DNA from: Bordetella parapertussis
GTDB lineage: Bacteria > Pseudomonadota > Gammaproteobacteria > Burkholderiales > Burkholderiaceae_C
Assembly (NCBI GenBank): GCA_945900685.1
Contig: CAMDJS010000076.1
Coordinates: 1-9,467 of the forward strand
Reading direction: 5' to 3'
Length of the DNA: 9,467 bases
The translations under genes and the position numbers were made by a program. Position 1 is the first letter of the stretch. The number at the start of each line of letters is the position of its first letter. Shown piece after piece: positions 1 to 6,545 of this stretch. Under the pieces are notes generated by a model. It was not told the origin of the DNA, searched no databases, and worked only from the letters and a program-made list of their open reading frames with translations.

Positions 1-224
1 CGGATGATCCACACAGGTTTGCCGCGCCACTCGACCGTGAGTTTTTCACCGGGCTTGATGGCGGAGATGTCTACTTCAACCGCGGCACCAGCGGCTTTGG
101 CGCGCTCGGACGGATTGAAAGTGCTGACGAAGGGGACAGCGACTGCCGCCCCCCCGATTGCTCCGGCACAACCCGTGGCAATTAACCAAGTGCGCTTGCC
201 GGTGTCTACAGTGGTTTCACTCAT
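1..224 (-). CDS. petA: Rieske iron-sulfur subunit of cytochrome bc1 (N-terminal part)
   Basis: This encodes the first 74 residues of the ubiquinol-cytochrome c reductase iron-sulfur subunit; the 2Fe-2S domain lies beyond the window edge. The start is ATG at 224 with an AGAGG ribosome site six bases upstream. Visible parts are a short polar N-terminus, a twin-arginine-like motif GKRTWLI (K10-R11), a hydrophobic glycine/alanine-rich segment at about 13-33 that stays as the membrane anchor, then PSERAKAAGAAVEVDIS and VEWRGKPVWII, typical of proteobacterial Rieske proteins. The protein passes electrons from quinol to cytochrome c1 on the periplasmic side. Rieske proteins are established Tat substrates, which fits the tatABC genes about 3 kb upstream. 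The first arginine of the twin pair is lysine here. It is separated from pdxA by 157 nt and probably heads its own petABC operon; that is inferred, since petB and petC are outside. Confidence 0.95.
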   Translation of the reverse strand, partial: MSETTVDTGKRTWLIATGCAGAIGGAAVAVPFVSTFNPSERAKAAGAAVEVDISAIKPGEKLTVEWRGKPVWII

Positions 225-265
225 GAAAGACCTCTAAACTTCATTGCTAATATCGAAAACCCTCA

Positions 266-294
266 ATTCTAACCGAGCGTTTTAGGTGAAAACC
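266..294 (-). promoter_or_regulatory. Possible petA promoter in the pdxA-petA gap
   Basis: The 157-nt gap 225-381 has no gene. On the minus strand it contains TAGAAT at 271-266, a five-of-six match to the -10 consensus, which would place a transcription start about 35 nt before the petA ATG. No good -35 exists at 16-18 nt spacing; the nearest is GGTTTT at 294-289. A 10-base element GGGTTTTAGG/GCGTTTTAGG occurs twice on the plus strand (312-321 and 277-286), just upstream of and next to this site. I see no convincing terminator for pdxA in the gap, only a T-rich run on the minus strand near 341-353. The call rests mainly on the -10 and on the gap size. Confidence 0.3.
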
Positions 295-381
295 AGATGT
301 TGTGCCATCAAGGGTTTTAGGACAACTGGATCACCCGGTTAAAAAAATAAATCTAAGGTTATCAAAAAGCGACTGTTCGAA

Positions 382-1422
382 TCAAAAATCTGCGCACAAG
401 GCTGCATCAACAGCAGATAAAAGGCTGGCTGGATCAGCTTTGCCTTGGCCCGCAATATCAAAAGCCGTGCCGTGATCCGGGCTGGTTCGGATGAAAGGCA
501 GCCCAAGAGTTTGGTTCACCCCGGTTTCCAGCCCCGAGTACTTCACCGGAATCAAGCCTTGGTCGTGGTACATGGCAATCACCACGTCCGGAACTGATGC
601 ACCCGTCGCCTGGCGCGCCCGCATGAACACCGTGTCTGGCGCAAAAGGTCCTTCCACCTGAATGCCCTGAGCGCGCGCAGCAATCACTGCCGGAGAAATT
701 TCCTCAATTTCCTCGCTGCCGAACAAACCTTCCTCACCGGCATGCGGGTTCAGCCCAGCCACCCAAAGCTTGGGATGCCGACCAAACAGCGCAGGCCAAC
801 TTTGGTGCGTGATCTGCAAAGTTTGCAACACATTGGCCGTGGTGACCGCATCAATCGCCTGCCGCAAGGACACATGGATACTGACTAACACCACCCGCAG
901 GTCCTGGCTGCTAAGCATCATGCGCACCGGCAGATCTGCCACTTTCAAATCAAGGTGCTCTGCCGCCAGCGCTTGCAACATTTCGGTGTGCCCGGGGTGA
1001 TGCACACCCGCCAAAGACAAAGCTTTTTTATGCAACGGGGCGGTCACCACGGCCTGCACTTCACCGCGCAATGCGGCCTTGGCAGCCCAAGTGACGGCGT
1101 CTGCGGCCATGCGCCCGGCTGCAGCGCTGACCAAGCCCGTGGCGATGTCCGCATCCGTGGTCACATTCAAGACGGCGATTTGCCCGGGCTTCATGTCTTT
1201 GACTTGGCTGACCTGCAAAACTTCAACGCAAGACATCCCTACTGGCAGATGAGAGGACAAACCCGCGAGTTGTTTGCGCATCACGCCCAAGTTGCCGATG
1301 ACGCAGCAATGGCGCATCAAGTCTGGCTGATCCGCAAACGCTTTGAAAATGATTTCCGGCCCGATACCGGCTGGGTCGCCCATGGTCAGCGCCAGCGGCA
1401 GCGAAGGGTTAAGCGTTCCCAT
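382..1422 (-). CDS. pdxA: 4-hydroxythreonine-4-phosphate dehydrogenase PdxA
   Basis: This enzyme oxidises and decarboxylates 4-phospho-hydroxy-L-threonine to 3-amino-2-oxopropyl phosphate, the substrate that PdxJ joins with deoxyxylulose 5-phosphate in pyridoxal phosphate synthesis. The 346-residue length is slightly above that of E. coli PdxA. Family motifs run in order: TMGDPAGIGPEI (13-24), TAPLHKKAL (127-135), GHTEML (144-149), SIHVSLRQAI (181-190), NPHAGEEGLFGSEE (225-238), GPFAPDTVF (258-266), MYHDQGLIPVKY (284-295) and TSPDHGTAFDIAGQG (313-327). H183, H227 and H286 match the three metal-binding histidines. The ATG at 1422 starts 13 nt after the Nif3 stop, with only a weak ribosome site, so it is the last gene of the hisI-tat transcription unit. 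In many betaproteobacteria pdxA sits with surA and ksgA instead, so the location is notable. A catabolic PdxA2 paralogue is less likely because no DUF1537 kinase or aldolase gene is adjacent. Confidence 0.95.
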   Translation of the reverse strand: MGTLNPSLPLALTMGDPAGIGPEIIFKAFADQPDLMRHCCVIGNLGVMRKQLAGLSSHLPVGMSCVEVLQVSQVKDMKPGQIAVLNVTTDADIATGLVSAAAGRMAADAVTWAAKAALRGEVQAVVTAPLHKKALSLAGVHHPGHTEMLQALAAEHLDLKVADLPVRMMLSSQDLRVVLVSIHVSLRQAIDAVTTANVLQTLQITHQSWPALFGRHPKLWVAGLNPHAGEEGLFGSEEIEEISPAVIAARAQGIQVEGPFAPDTVFMRARQATGASVPDVVIAMYHDQGLIPVKYSGLETGVNQTLGLPFIRTSPDHGTAFDIAGQGKADPASLLSAVDAALCADF

Positions 1423-1435
1423 GTGCGCTCAACAC

Positions 1436-2191
1436 TTATGCAGGGTTGCTGATATCGATGAACACATGGTCCACACCCAACTGACCCGCCACATGTGCGG
1501 CCAAAGCAGGTGCGCCATAGCGCTCGGTGGCATGATGCCCGCAAGCAAAAAACGCCACGCCGGTTTCATGCGCCAAATGCGCTTGCGGTTCGGAAATTTC
1601 GCCGGTGACAAACGCATCCGCACCGGCAGCAATCGCGGCTTCAAACCAAGACTGAGCGCCGCCGGTGCACCAGGCGATGCGCTTGATGGCTCGAGATGCA
1701 TCCGGCACCACAGTCACTGCTTTGCGGTTGAGCTTGGTTTCCAACTGGTGCTGCAATTGCGAAGAATCTAGCGATCCGCCGTCAGGCATTCCCAGCCAGC
1801 CTATGCGCTGATCCCCGAACCTGCCGGTGGCCTGCCAACCCATGTGCAAACCGAGTTGCGCGTTATTGCCCCATTGTTCATGCGCATCCAACGGCAAATG
1901 GTAGGCAAGCAAATTGATATCGTGAGCCAACAACACAGCCAGGCGTTGCTTTAACCAACCGGTGACAGCGCCGTCATGACCGCGCCAAAACAGGCCGTGG
2001 TGGACCAGCAAAGTATCTGCGCCTTGTTCAATCGCTGCGTGTATGAATGCCAAACTGGCAGTGACACCGGAGACGATTTTTTTCACCTCGGTGCGGCCTT
2101 CAACCTGCAAACCGTTGGGGCAGTAATCCTTGAACAACTGCGGCTGCAACAAATCGTTGCAGCTTGAGAGCAATGTTTCGCGCTGTGCCAT
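1436..2191 (-). CDS. Nif3-like dinuclear metal centre protein (YbgI/DUF34 family)
   Basis: A 251-residue member of the Nif3/YbgI family, which forms toroidal hexamers with a two-metal site per subunit. Database names such as GTP cyclohydrolase 1 type 2 are used for the family, but the physiological substrate is unsettled. Metal-ligand motifs are intact: VHHGLFW with H64 and H65, LPLDAH with D102, and CGHHATERYG near the C-terminus with H219/H220 and E223. The N-terminal FKDYCPNGLQVEG (20-32) is the family signature. The length matches the short bacterial form without the inserted PII-like domain. Its ATG lies one nucleotide after the protease stop (TGA-C-ATG), indicating translational coupling, and pdxA follows after 13 nt. 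A Nif3 gene at this place beside the protease and tat genes is common in Comamonadaceae; no functional tie to either is evident. Confidence 0.93.
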   Translation of the reverse strand: MAQRETLLSSCNDLLQPQLFKDYCPNGLQVEGRTEVKKIVSGVTASLAFIHAAIEQGADTLLVHHGLFWRGHDGAVTGWLKQRLAVLLAHDINLLAYHLPLDAHEQWGNNAQLGLHMGWQATGRFGDQRIGWLGMPDGGSLDSSQLQHQLETKLNRKAVTVVPDASRAIKRIAWCTGGAQSWFEAAIAAGADAFVTGEISEPQAHLAHETGVAFFACGHHATERYGAPALAAHVAGQLGVDHVFIDISNPA

Positions 2192-2192
2192 G

Positions 2193-3338
2193 TCAGCGGG
2201 GTGCGGTTTTCACTTTGGGGCGTTGCCCCGGTGTGACTGTCAATTCGATTTCATCGTTTTGACGCAAGACTTTCATGCGCGCGGGTTGACCGGGTTTGAG
2301 CGCCGACACCCGCGTGAGCAGTTCGGCCACATTGCGCACCGACTCTCCCTCAACGCTCAGCAACACATCGCCCGGTTTGACCCCGGCCTTGAACGCCGGG
2401 CCTGTCTGCAACACGCCGGTGATGATGACGCCTGAAGTGCGCTGCACATTGAATGTTTTGGCCAGATCAGGCGTGATTTCTGTGGGCTCCACACCGATCC
2501 AGCCGCGCACCACTTGGCCTTGTTTGACAATACCTTCAAGCACTTGGCGCGCGGTGTTGACCGGGATTGCAAAGCCTATGCCCATGCTGCCGCCGGAGCG
2601 TGAATAAATGGCTGTATTGATGCCCAACAAATTGCCTTGCACATCCACCAAAGCGCCGCCGGAATTTCCTGGGTTGATGGCGGCATCGGTTTGAATGAAA
2701 TTTTCAAAGGTGTTGATGCCGAGTTGATTGCGTCCCAGCGCCGAGACGATGCCGCTGGTGACAGTTTGTCCCACACCAAAGGGGTTGCCGATGGCCAGCA
2801 CGATGTCGCCGACCTGCAATTGTTCGGTGCTGCTCAAGACCATGACCGGCAATTTATCAAGCTTGATTTTCAATACAGCCAGGTCGGTATCTGGATCGGT
2901 GCCCACCAGCTTGGCTTGGGTGCGACGGCCATCGTTCAAGATGACGGTGATTTCGTCTGCGGACTCCACCACGTGGTTGTTGGTGAGTATGTAACCGTCT
3001 GCGCTGACGATCACCCCGCTGCCCACACCGGCATTGGGCGAGGACTCCTCCGAGTCACCAAAAAAATAACGAAACCAAGGGTCCTTGGATTGCTCAGGCT
3101 GATTTTGTTTGTTCGATGCCGTGTTGATGCTGACCACGGATGGCGAGGCTTTTTTGGCCGCCGCGCTCAAACTGCCTACACTGTTGCCTGTGGCAGACGC
3201 AGGTGCTTGCAGCACTTGCACATCAGCATTCCACAGCGAGGGGCGTTGCAACCATTCGGGTTTGAGAGTGATCAGCACAAACCAGATCGCCACCAAGACG
3301 GTGACTGTTTGTGTAAACAAAAGCCACAGTCGACGCAT
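2193..3338 (-). CDS. Membrane-anchored DegS-like trypsin-family serine protease with one PDZ domain
   Basis: A 381-residue HtrA/Do-family (S1C) protease. Residues 4-24 form a hydrophobic signal anchor preceded by MRR, with no obvious cleavage site, so it is likely held in the inner membrane facing the periplasm. The protease domain spans roughly 57-270 with catalytic H122 (TNNHVV), D152 (DTDLAVL) and S226 (NPGNSGGAL). A single PDZ domain follows at about 278-368 (GWIGVEPTEITP, then VKPGDVLLSVEG). One PDZ plus an N-terminal anchor resembles DegS/AlgW, the protease that starts RseA cleavage in the envelope stress response, more than two-PDZ DegP. Whether it acts on an RseA-like anti-sigma factor cannot be told here. 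The ATG at 3338 is 2 nt after the tatC stop, and Nif3 follows after 1 nt, so it is embedded in the operon. DegQ is a common annotation for this locus. Confidence 0.93.
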   Translation of the reverse strand: MRRLWLLFTQTVTVLVAIWFVLITLKPEWLQRPSLWNADVQVLQAPASATGNSVGSLSAAAKKASPSVVSINTASNKQNQPEQSKDPWFRYFFGDSEESSPNAGVGSGVIVSADGYILTNNHVVESADEITVILNDGRRTQAKLVGTDPDTDLAVLKIKLDKLPVMVLSSTEQLQVGDIVLAIGNPFGVGQTVTSGIVSALGRNQLGINTFENFIQTDAAINPGNSGGALVDVQGNLLGINTAIYSRSGGSMGIGFAIPVNTARQVLEGIVKQGQVVRGWIGVEPTEITPDLAKTFNVQRTSGVIITGVLQTGPAFKAGVKPGDVLLSVEGESVRNVAELLTRVSALKPGQPARMKVLRQNDEIELTVTPGQRPKVKTAPR

Positions 3339-3340
3339 AC

Positions 3341-4135
3341 TCAGGTGTCGCTGCCGGTGGCTTCATCTTCCGGCGCTTTGGTGTGCTTGAGGAAAATTTG
3401 AGCCGCCCAAATGCCAACTTCATAAAGAATGACCATGGGAATGGCCAAGGCCAACTGCGACACCACATCCGGCGGTGTGACGATGGCCGCGATAATGAAA
3501 GCCAGCACAATGAAATAAGAGCGAAAAGCTTTGAGTTTTTCAATACTGACCAAGCCCATACGGGCAAGCACGATAACCACAATCGGCACTTCAAACGCCA
3601 AACCAAAGGCAATGAACATGGTCATGACAAAGCTCAGGTAGGCCTCTATGTCAGGCGCTGCCGTGATGCTTTTTGGAGCGAAACTTTGGATGAACTTAAA
3701 GACCTGCCCGAAGACAAAGAAATAACAAAACGCCACACCGATGAAAAACAAAATCGTGCTGGACATGACCAGTGGAAACACCAAACGCTTTTCGTGGGCG
3801 TACAAGCCGGGGGCTACAAATGCCCATGCTTGGTAAAGCACCACCGGCAAAGCGAGCAAAAAAGCCGCCATCAACATGATTTTGAGCGGCACCAAAAAAG
3901 GAGAAATGACCGAGGTGGCGATCAAGGTGGCACCCTGGGGCAATTGCGCCACCAAGGGTTCGGCCAACAAATCGTAAAGCTGACCGGGGCCGGGGTAGAC
4001 GCTGAGAACAGCACACATCACTGCCACTGCGATGAACGACTTGACCAAGCGATCGCGTAACTCTTTGAGGTGTTGAACAAACGGTTGTTCAGTGCCAGCC
4101 AGCGGGTCTTTTTCTTGGGAACCAGTATCAGACAT
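3341..4135 (-). CDS. tatC: Sec-independent protein translocase subunit TatC
   Basis: TatC is the six-helix inner-membrane component that, with TatB, binds twin-arginine signal peptides of folded proteins. The protein is 264 residues. The cytoplasmic N-terminal HLKELRDRL (22-30) and the first-loop motif with F106, P109, LY and E115 (FVAPGLYAHEKR) are the conserved signal-binding elements. Six hydrophobic segments can be read at about 33-48, 78-104, 119-143, 165-192, 205-219 and 226-249. PPDVVSQ at 221-227 is the usual last periplasmic loop. The C-terminus is a polar tail. The ATG lies 6 nt after the tatB stop and the protease gene starts 2 nt after the tatC stop. A likely neighbouring substrate is the Rieske protein PetA. 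Confidence 0.97.
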   Translation of the reverse strand: MSDTGSQEKDPLAGTEQPFVQHLKELRDRLVKSFIAVAVMCAVLSVYPGPGQLYDLLAEPLVAQLPQGATLIATSVISPFLVPLKIMLMAAFLLALPVVLYQAWAFVAPGLYAHEKRLVFPLVMSSTILFFIGVAFCYFFVFGQVFKFIQSFAPKSITAAPDIEAYLSFVMTMFIAFGLAFEVPIVVIVLARMGLVSIEKLKAFRSYFIVLAFIIAAIVTPPDVVSQLALAIPMVILYEVGIWAAQIFLKHTKAPEDEATGSDT

Positions 4136-4141
4136 TCGGCA

Positions 4142-4618
4142 TCAGACTCTGTTCGAACCAGCGGGCCGGTAGCGGGCCACACGCGCTGCGCCGGACAATG
4201 CTTTGGTGCGAACACCTTGGCGAGCTTTGTACCACTGCGGCATGGCTGATCGCTTGAGGCGCCAGTTTTTGCCCGGGTTTTTGTATTCAGGTTGCGGCGG
4301 GGTCCATGAAGGCGTGAAGTCGTTACTCCCCACACCATCCTCCCCTAAGTTTTCAATACCTTGGTTCAACTGTGTGGTCGCATTGAGCACGCTTGACTGC
4401 ACATCAGTCATGGCTGAATCCATGGTTTCCTTCATTTTTTTCAGATCTTCCATGTCCATGGACCGGTTGACCTCGGATTTGACGTCTGAGATGTAACGCT
4501 GCGCTTTGCCAAGCATGGTTCCGATGGTGCGGGCCACACGCGGCATCTTCTCCGGGCCGATGACGACCAACGCTACTGCGCCGATCACCGCCAGTTTGGA
4601 GACATCTAGATCAAACAT
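4142..4618 (-). CDS. tatB: Sec-independent protein translocase subunit TatB
   Basis: TatB forms the receptor complex with TatC and passes substrates to TatA. This 158-residue protein has a single N-terminal membrane helix at about 6-21, the [12 protein letters not shown] hinge and start of the amphipathic helix (19-30), a helical stretch to about 90 ([18 protein letters not shown], 39-56), then a proline-rich linker and a basic C-terminal tail ([17 protein letters not shown], 117-133) that I recall from Burkholderiales TatB proteins. Position 8 is lysine where E. coli has a glutamate; that is usual in this group. Position 5 is aspartate where glycine is usual, an unusual charged residue at the edge of the membrane helix. 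The ATG is 3 nt after the tatA stop. Confidence 0.95.
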   Translation of the reverse strand: MFDLDVSKLAVIGAVALVVIGPEKMPRVARTIGTMLGKAQRYISDVKSEVNRSMDMEDLKKMKETMDSAMTDVQSSVLNATTQLNQGIENLGEDGVGSNDFTPSWTPPQPEYKNPGKNWRLKRSAMPQWYKARQGVRTKALSGAARVARYRPAGSNRV

Positions 4619-4621
4619 GTA

Positions 4622-4870
4622 TCAAGACTTGCTTTTAGCTTCGACGTCAATCGTTGCTTTGTCAGCGCTTGCAGGCGCGCTTGCGGCGACTTGCTGCGCC
4701 GGGGCAGCGGGATTTTCTTCAGGTGCGGCCGAGCCGTCCTTCATACCGTCTTTGAAGCCTTTGACAGCGCCGCCGAGGTCACCGCCCAAGCTTTTCAACT
4801 TCTTGGTGCCGAACACCAAAACCACTATCAATAAAACAATTAACCAATGCCAAACGGAAAATGATCCCAT
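4622..4870 (-). CDS. tatA: Sec-independent protein translocase subunit TatA
   Basis: TatA oligomerises to let folded, often cofactor-containing proteins cross the inner membrane. The 82-residue protein shows the standard layout: a short N-terminus MGSFSVWHW, a membrane helix at about 7-20, the FG hinge at 20-21, a lysine-rich amphipathic helix at 22-45 ([20 protein letters not shown]), then a disordered alanine/proline/glutamate-rich tail. The ATG at 4870 has a good ribosome site, GAGGAG, six bases upstream. It is preceded by the largest gap inside this operon (35 nt after the HIT gene); that gap contains a TAGAAT on the minus strand but no matching -35, so a separate promoter is not supported. 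Confidence 0.96.
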   Translation of the reverse strand: MGSFSVWHWLIVLLIVVLVFGTKKLKSLGGDLGGAVKGFKDGMKDGSAAPEENPAAPAQQVAASAPASADKATIDVEAKSKS

Positions 4871-4905
4871 GGAATGCTCCTCAATGAACTGTCAGAATTC
4901 TAGTC

Positions 4906-5271
4906 TTAGCCACGTAACCATGGGCGCGGACCGCCCATGACATGCCAATGCAGGTGGTGAACCTCTTGTCCGCCCTGGGCGCCGGTGTTGGTCAGCAGCC
5001 GGAAACCACCCTCGGGATAAGGGTTGACGCCCTCTTGCAATGCGAGTTGCGGCACCTTGACCAGCATGCGCCCCAGCAGCGCTGCATGCGCTTCGGTAAC
5101 CTGCGCCATCGAAGGGATATGCAGTTTCGGGATGACCAGAAAATGCACTGGCGCCCAAGGGTTGATGTCATGAAACGCGAACATGTCGTCATCTTCATAA
5201 ACCTTTCGCGAAGGAATCTTGCCCTGAATGATTTTGCAAAAAATGCAGTTCGGGTCGTGCGTGTCACTCAT
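4906..5271 (-). CDS. hinT: Histidine triad (HIT) nucleotide-binding protein, HinT branch
   Basis: HinT-type proteins hydrolyse purine nucleoside phosphoramidates and related adenylates in the cytoplasm. The protein is 121 residues, normal for the branch. The histidine triad is at 106-112 (HLHWHVM), with H110 the expected nucleophile and NTGAQGGQEV just before it. The N-terminal DPNCIFCKIIQGKIPS with C9 and C12, and H51 in PKLHIPS, match the zinc-linked positions seen in many HINT proteins. The stop codon of hisE (TGA) abuts the ATG with no gap, so the gene is translationally coupled to hisE. A HIT gene between hisE and tatA is a recurring betaproteobacterial arrangement. Confidence 0.95.
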   Translation of the reverse strand: MSDTHDPNCIFCKIIQGKIPSRKVYEDDDMFAFHDINPWAPVHFLVIPKLHIPSMAQVTEAHAALLGRMLVKVPQLALQEGVNPYPEGGFRLLTNTGAQGGQEVHHLHWHVMGGPRPWLRG

Positions 5272-5640
5272 TCAATCTTCTCCTGATTCACGCTGCAAGG
5301 CTTTGCGCAAAGCTTTTTCTTCCAAACCGCCCAGGCCTTCGCGCCGCGACAACTCATTGATTACATCCTGCGGGCTCAGGTTGTAATGCGCCAGCGCCAC
5401 CATACAGTGGAACCACAAATCGGCCATTTCATTCACCAAGTGTTGCGGGTCGCTGCCGTGGCTCAAGTCCTTGGCGGCCATCACGGTTTCGGTGGCTTCT
5501 TCGCCGATTTTCTTTAAAAACGCGTCCGGGCCTTTGTGCAGCAAGCGTGCCACGTAGCTGGCATCCGGGTTACCGCCGTTGGCCAATTTGCGGCTTTCAA
5601 TCACAGCGGCTAGGCGCATCAGGCTGTCAATGGTGTTCAT
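5272..5640 (-). CDS. hisE: Phosphoribosyl-ATP pyrophosphatase HisE
   Basis: HisE removes pyrophosphate from phosphoribosyl-ATP to give phosphoribosyl-AMP, the second step of histidine synthesis. The protein is 122 residues and all-alpha, of the MazG-like fold. The signature [18 protein letters not shown] (40-57) carries the metal-binding glutamates, and [16 protein letters not shown] (68-83) supplies the second acidic pair. It is a stand-alone protein, unlike the fused HisIE of enterobacteria. Its ATG overlaps the hisI stop in an ATGA arrangement, so HisI and HisE are probably made in step. HIT follows with no gap. Confidence 0.96.
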   Translation of the reverse strand: MNTIDSLMRLAAVIESRKLANGGNPDASYVARLLHKGPDAFLKKIGEEATETVMAAKDLSHGSDPQHLVNEMADLWFHCMVALAHYNLSPQDVINELSRREGLGGLEEKALRKALQRESGED

Positions 5641-6047
5641 GGTGTTTTCTTATAAATGAGGGCGGGGTCTTGCAACACAGGCTCGGTGCTCAACCATTGA
5701 CCGCCGTCCGGGCCGGTCTGCCAGCGCTGGTAAAAACAACTGTGACGCCCGGTGTGGCAAGCGATGCCGGGGTCGTGACCGGTTTGAGTGACGCTGAGCA
5801 GCACCACATCATTGTCGCAGTCGAGGCGGATGTCGTGTACCAGTTGCACATGGCCGGATTCTTCGCCCTTGAACCAAAGCTTGTTGCGCGAACGGCTGAA
5901 ATAGACGGCGCGGCCCTGCTCGGCGGTGAGTTGCAGCGCCTCGCGGTTCATCCAAGCGAACATCAGCACGTCTTTGCTGCCCTGCTCTTGCGCGATGACG
6001 GGCACCAAACCTTGCGCGTCCCATTTGATGTGATCAAGCCAATTCAT
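5637..6047 (-). CDS. hisI: Phosphoribosyl-AMP cyclohydrolase HisI
   Basis: HisI opens the adenine ring of phosphoribosyl-AMP, the third step of histidine synthesis. The start chosen is ATG at 6047 ([10 protein letters not shown]), giving 136 residues, the usual size; the frame stays open to a TTG at 6095, but those 16 residues do not look like the family. Key features are [10 protein letters not shown] (29-38), [10 protein letters not shown] (49-58), the metal motif DCDND (76-80) and zinc-binding cysteines C97 and C104 in [11 protein letters not shown]. No ribosome site lies at normal distance before the ATG. In related genomes hisI normally follows hisF directly, whereas here about 2.5 kb of accessory DNA intervenes, so this gene and everything downstream need a promoter in 6048-6192 or read-through. 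Confidence 0.95.
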   Translation of the reverse strand: MNWLDHIKWDAQGLVPVIAQEQGSKDVLMFAWMNREALQLTAEQGRAVYFSRSRNKLWFKGEESGHVQLVHDIRLDCDNDVVLLSVTQTGHDPGIACHTGRHSCFYQRWQTGPDGGQWLSTEPVLQDPALIYKKTP

Positions 6048-6112
6048 AGGGTAGATGTTAAGGGCATCACCTGTTGAGGATGAGTAGTGAGACAAAAGCG
6101 GATCGAAAGGCT

Positions 6113-6118
6113 TTTATA
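6113..6118 (-). promoter_or_regulatory. Possible -10 element for hisI and the downstream operon
   Basis: On the minus strand TATAAA (five of six to consensus) lies about 65 nt before the hisI ATG and would give a leader of roughly 60 nt. No acceptable -35 is present at 15-18 nt, nor an extended -10. It is listed because hisI-hisE-HIT-tatABC and the downstream genes have been cut off from the hisF side and need some transcription source. Read-through from the WYL gene across the antisense parD is the alternative. Confidence 0.25.
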
Positions 6119-6157
6119 GCTACGCTCAAGCACTCATTGCTTTGGAGATCCGAGTTA

Positions 6158-6186
6158 TTGCCATTTTTAAATAAGAACTCTAAACT
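6158..6186 (+). promoter_or_regulatory. Predicted parD promoter giving a leaderless mRNA
   Basis: TTGCCA (6158-6163, five of six) and TAAACT (6181-6186, four of six) are separated by exactly 17 nt. The A of the parD ATG at 6193 is the seventh base after the -10, the usual place for the transcription start. There is no ribosome-binding sequence between the -10 and the ATG, consistent with a leaderless transcript. The stretch from the -10 into the ATG also contains TTGTCTCA (6186-6193), whose inverted copy TGAGACAA lies at 6088-6095. Confidence 0.5.
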
Positions 6187-6192
6187 TGTCTC

Positions 6193-6429
6193 ATGAGTTC
6201 AATGAATATTTCCTTACCTGAGTCACTCAAATCCTTTGTGGACGAGCAGGTCAGCCAGCGCGGCTTCGGCACCAGCAGTGAGTATGTGCATGAGTTGATC
6301 CGCAAGGACCAAGAGAGACGGCAATTTCAAGGTTTGCTTTTAGAGGGTGCAAGCTCGGAAGCAACACAAGCGGTGACGCCTGCCTATTTTGATAATTTGC
6401 GCTCTAAGAAACTCTTTACTTTTGCGTAA
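6193..6429 (+). CDS. ParD-family ribbon-helix-helix antitoxin without an intact toxin
   Basis: A 78-residue protein. Residues 1-45 (MNISLPESLKSFVDEQ, then GTSSEYVHELIRKDQERR) are a textbook ParD DNA-binding and dimerisation domain: one beta strand plus two helices. LLLEGASSEATQAVTPAYFDNLR (49-71) is the region expected to wrap the ParE toxin. After LR the tail reads SKKLFTFA, where relatives I recall continue with basic residues such as RVR, so the last residues may come from a frameshift or junction. Start at 6193 gives MSSMNIS; the internal ATG at 6202 is an alternative. No ParE of about 95 residues follows on either strand, only a possible 5' remnant at 6515. The gene may persist as an anti-addiction antitoxin, as a repressor, or as a relic. 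Confidence 0.88.
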   Translation: MSSMNISLPESLKSFVDEQVSQRGFGTSSEYVHELIRKDQERRQFQGLLLEGASSEATQAVTPAYFDNLRSKKLFTFA

Positions 6430-6514
6430 CGAGCCTAAGCTGCAAATTGCAACCTACAGCCAGTGCGTATTTGCGCAAGGTAGCGATTGAGGAGGCGTGC
6501 TGGTTCAGAACACT

Positions 6515-6541
6515 ATGTCTTTGAAACCGAAAACAATCCCT
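6515..6541 (+). pseudogene. Possible 5' remnant of the parE toxin gene
   Basis: Nine codons from ATG 6515 read MSLKPKTIP. Toxins paired with this ParD type typically begin with M-S-x-K-P followed within a few residues by I-P-R, so the match covers the ParE N-terminus in the expected orientation downstream of parD. The frame then continues SFRWL and stops at 6557-6559, inside the 3' end of the oppositely oriented WYL gene. The gap of 85 nt from the parD stop is longer than usual for a parDE operon. The match is short and could be chance; it gains weight from the mirror-image hicA scar on the far side of the WYL segment. Confidence 0.35.
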
Positions 6542-6545
6542 AGTT

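Noticed and set aside
955..1452. Plus-strand open frames across pdxA, protease, tat and his genes
   Set aside because: They are antisense shadows of well-identified minus-strand genes and show no protein-family features of their own.
6048..6095. Extended hisI reading frame from a TTG at 6095 (152 residues)
   Set aside because: The extra 16 residues do not resemble HisI, the start is TTG without a ribosome site, and ATG 6047 gives the normal length and N-terminus.
6446..6486. Integron attC-like stem (CTAC...TGCG...CGCA...GTAG) after parD
   Set aside because: No GTTRRRY core sites and no matching sites after the other genes; gene orientations alternate, unlike a cassette array.
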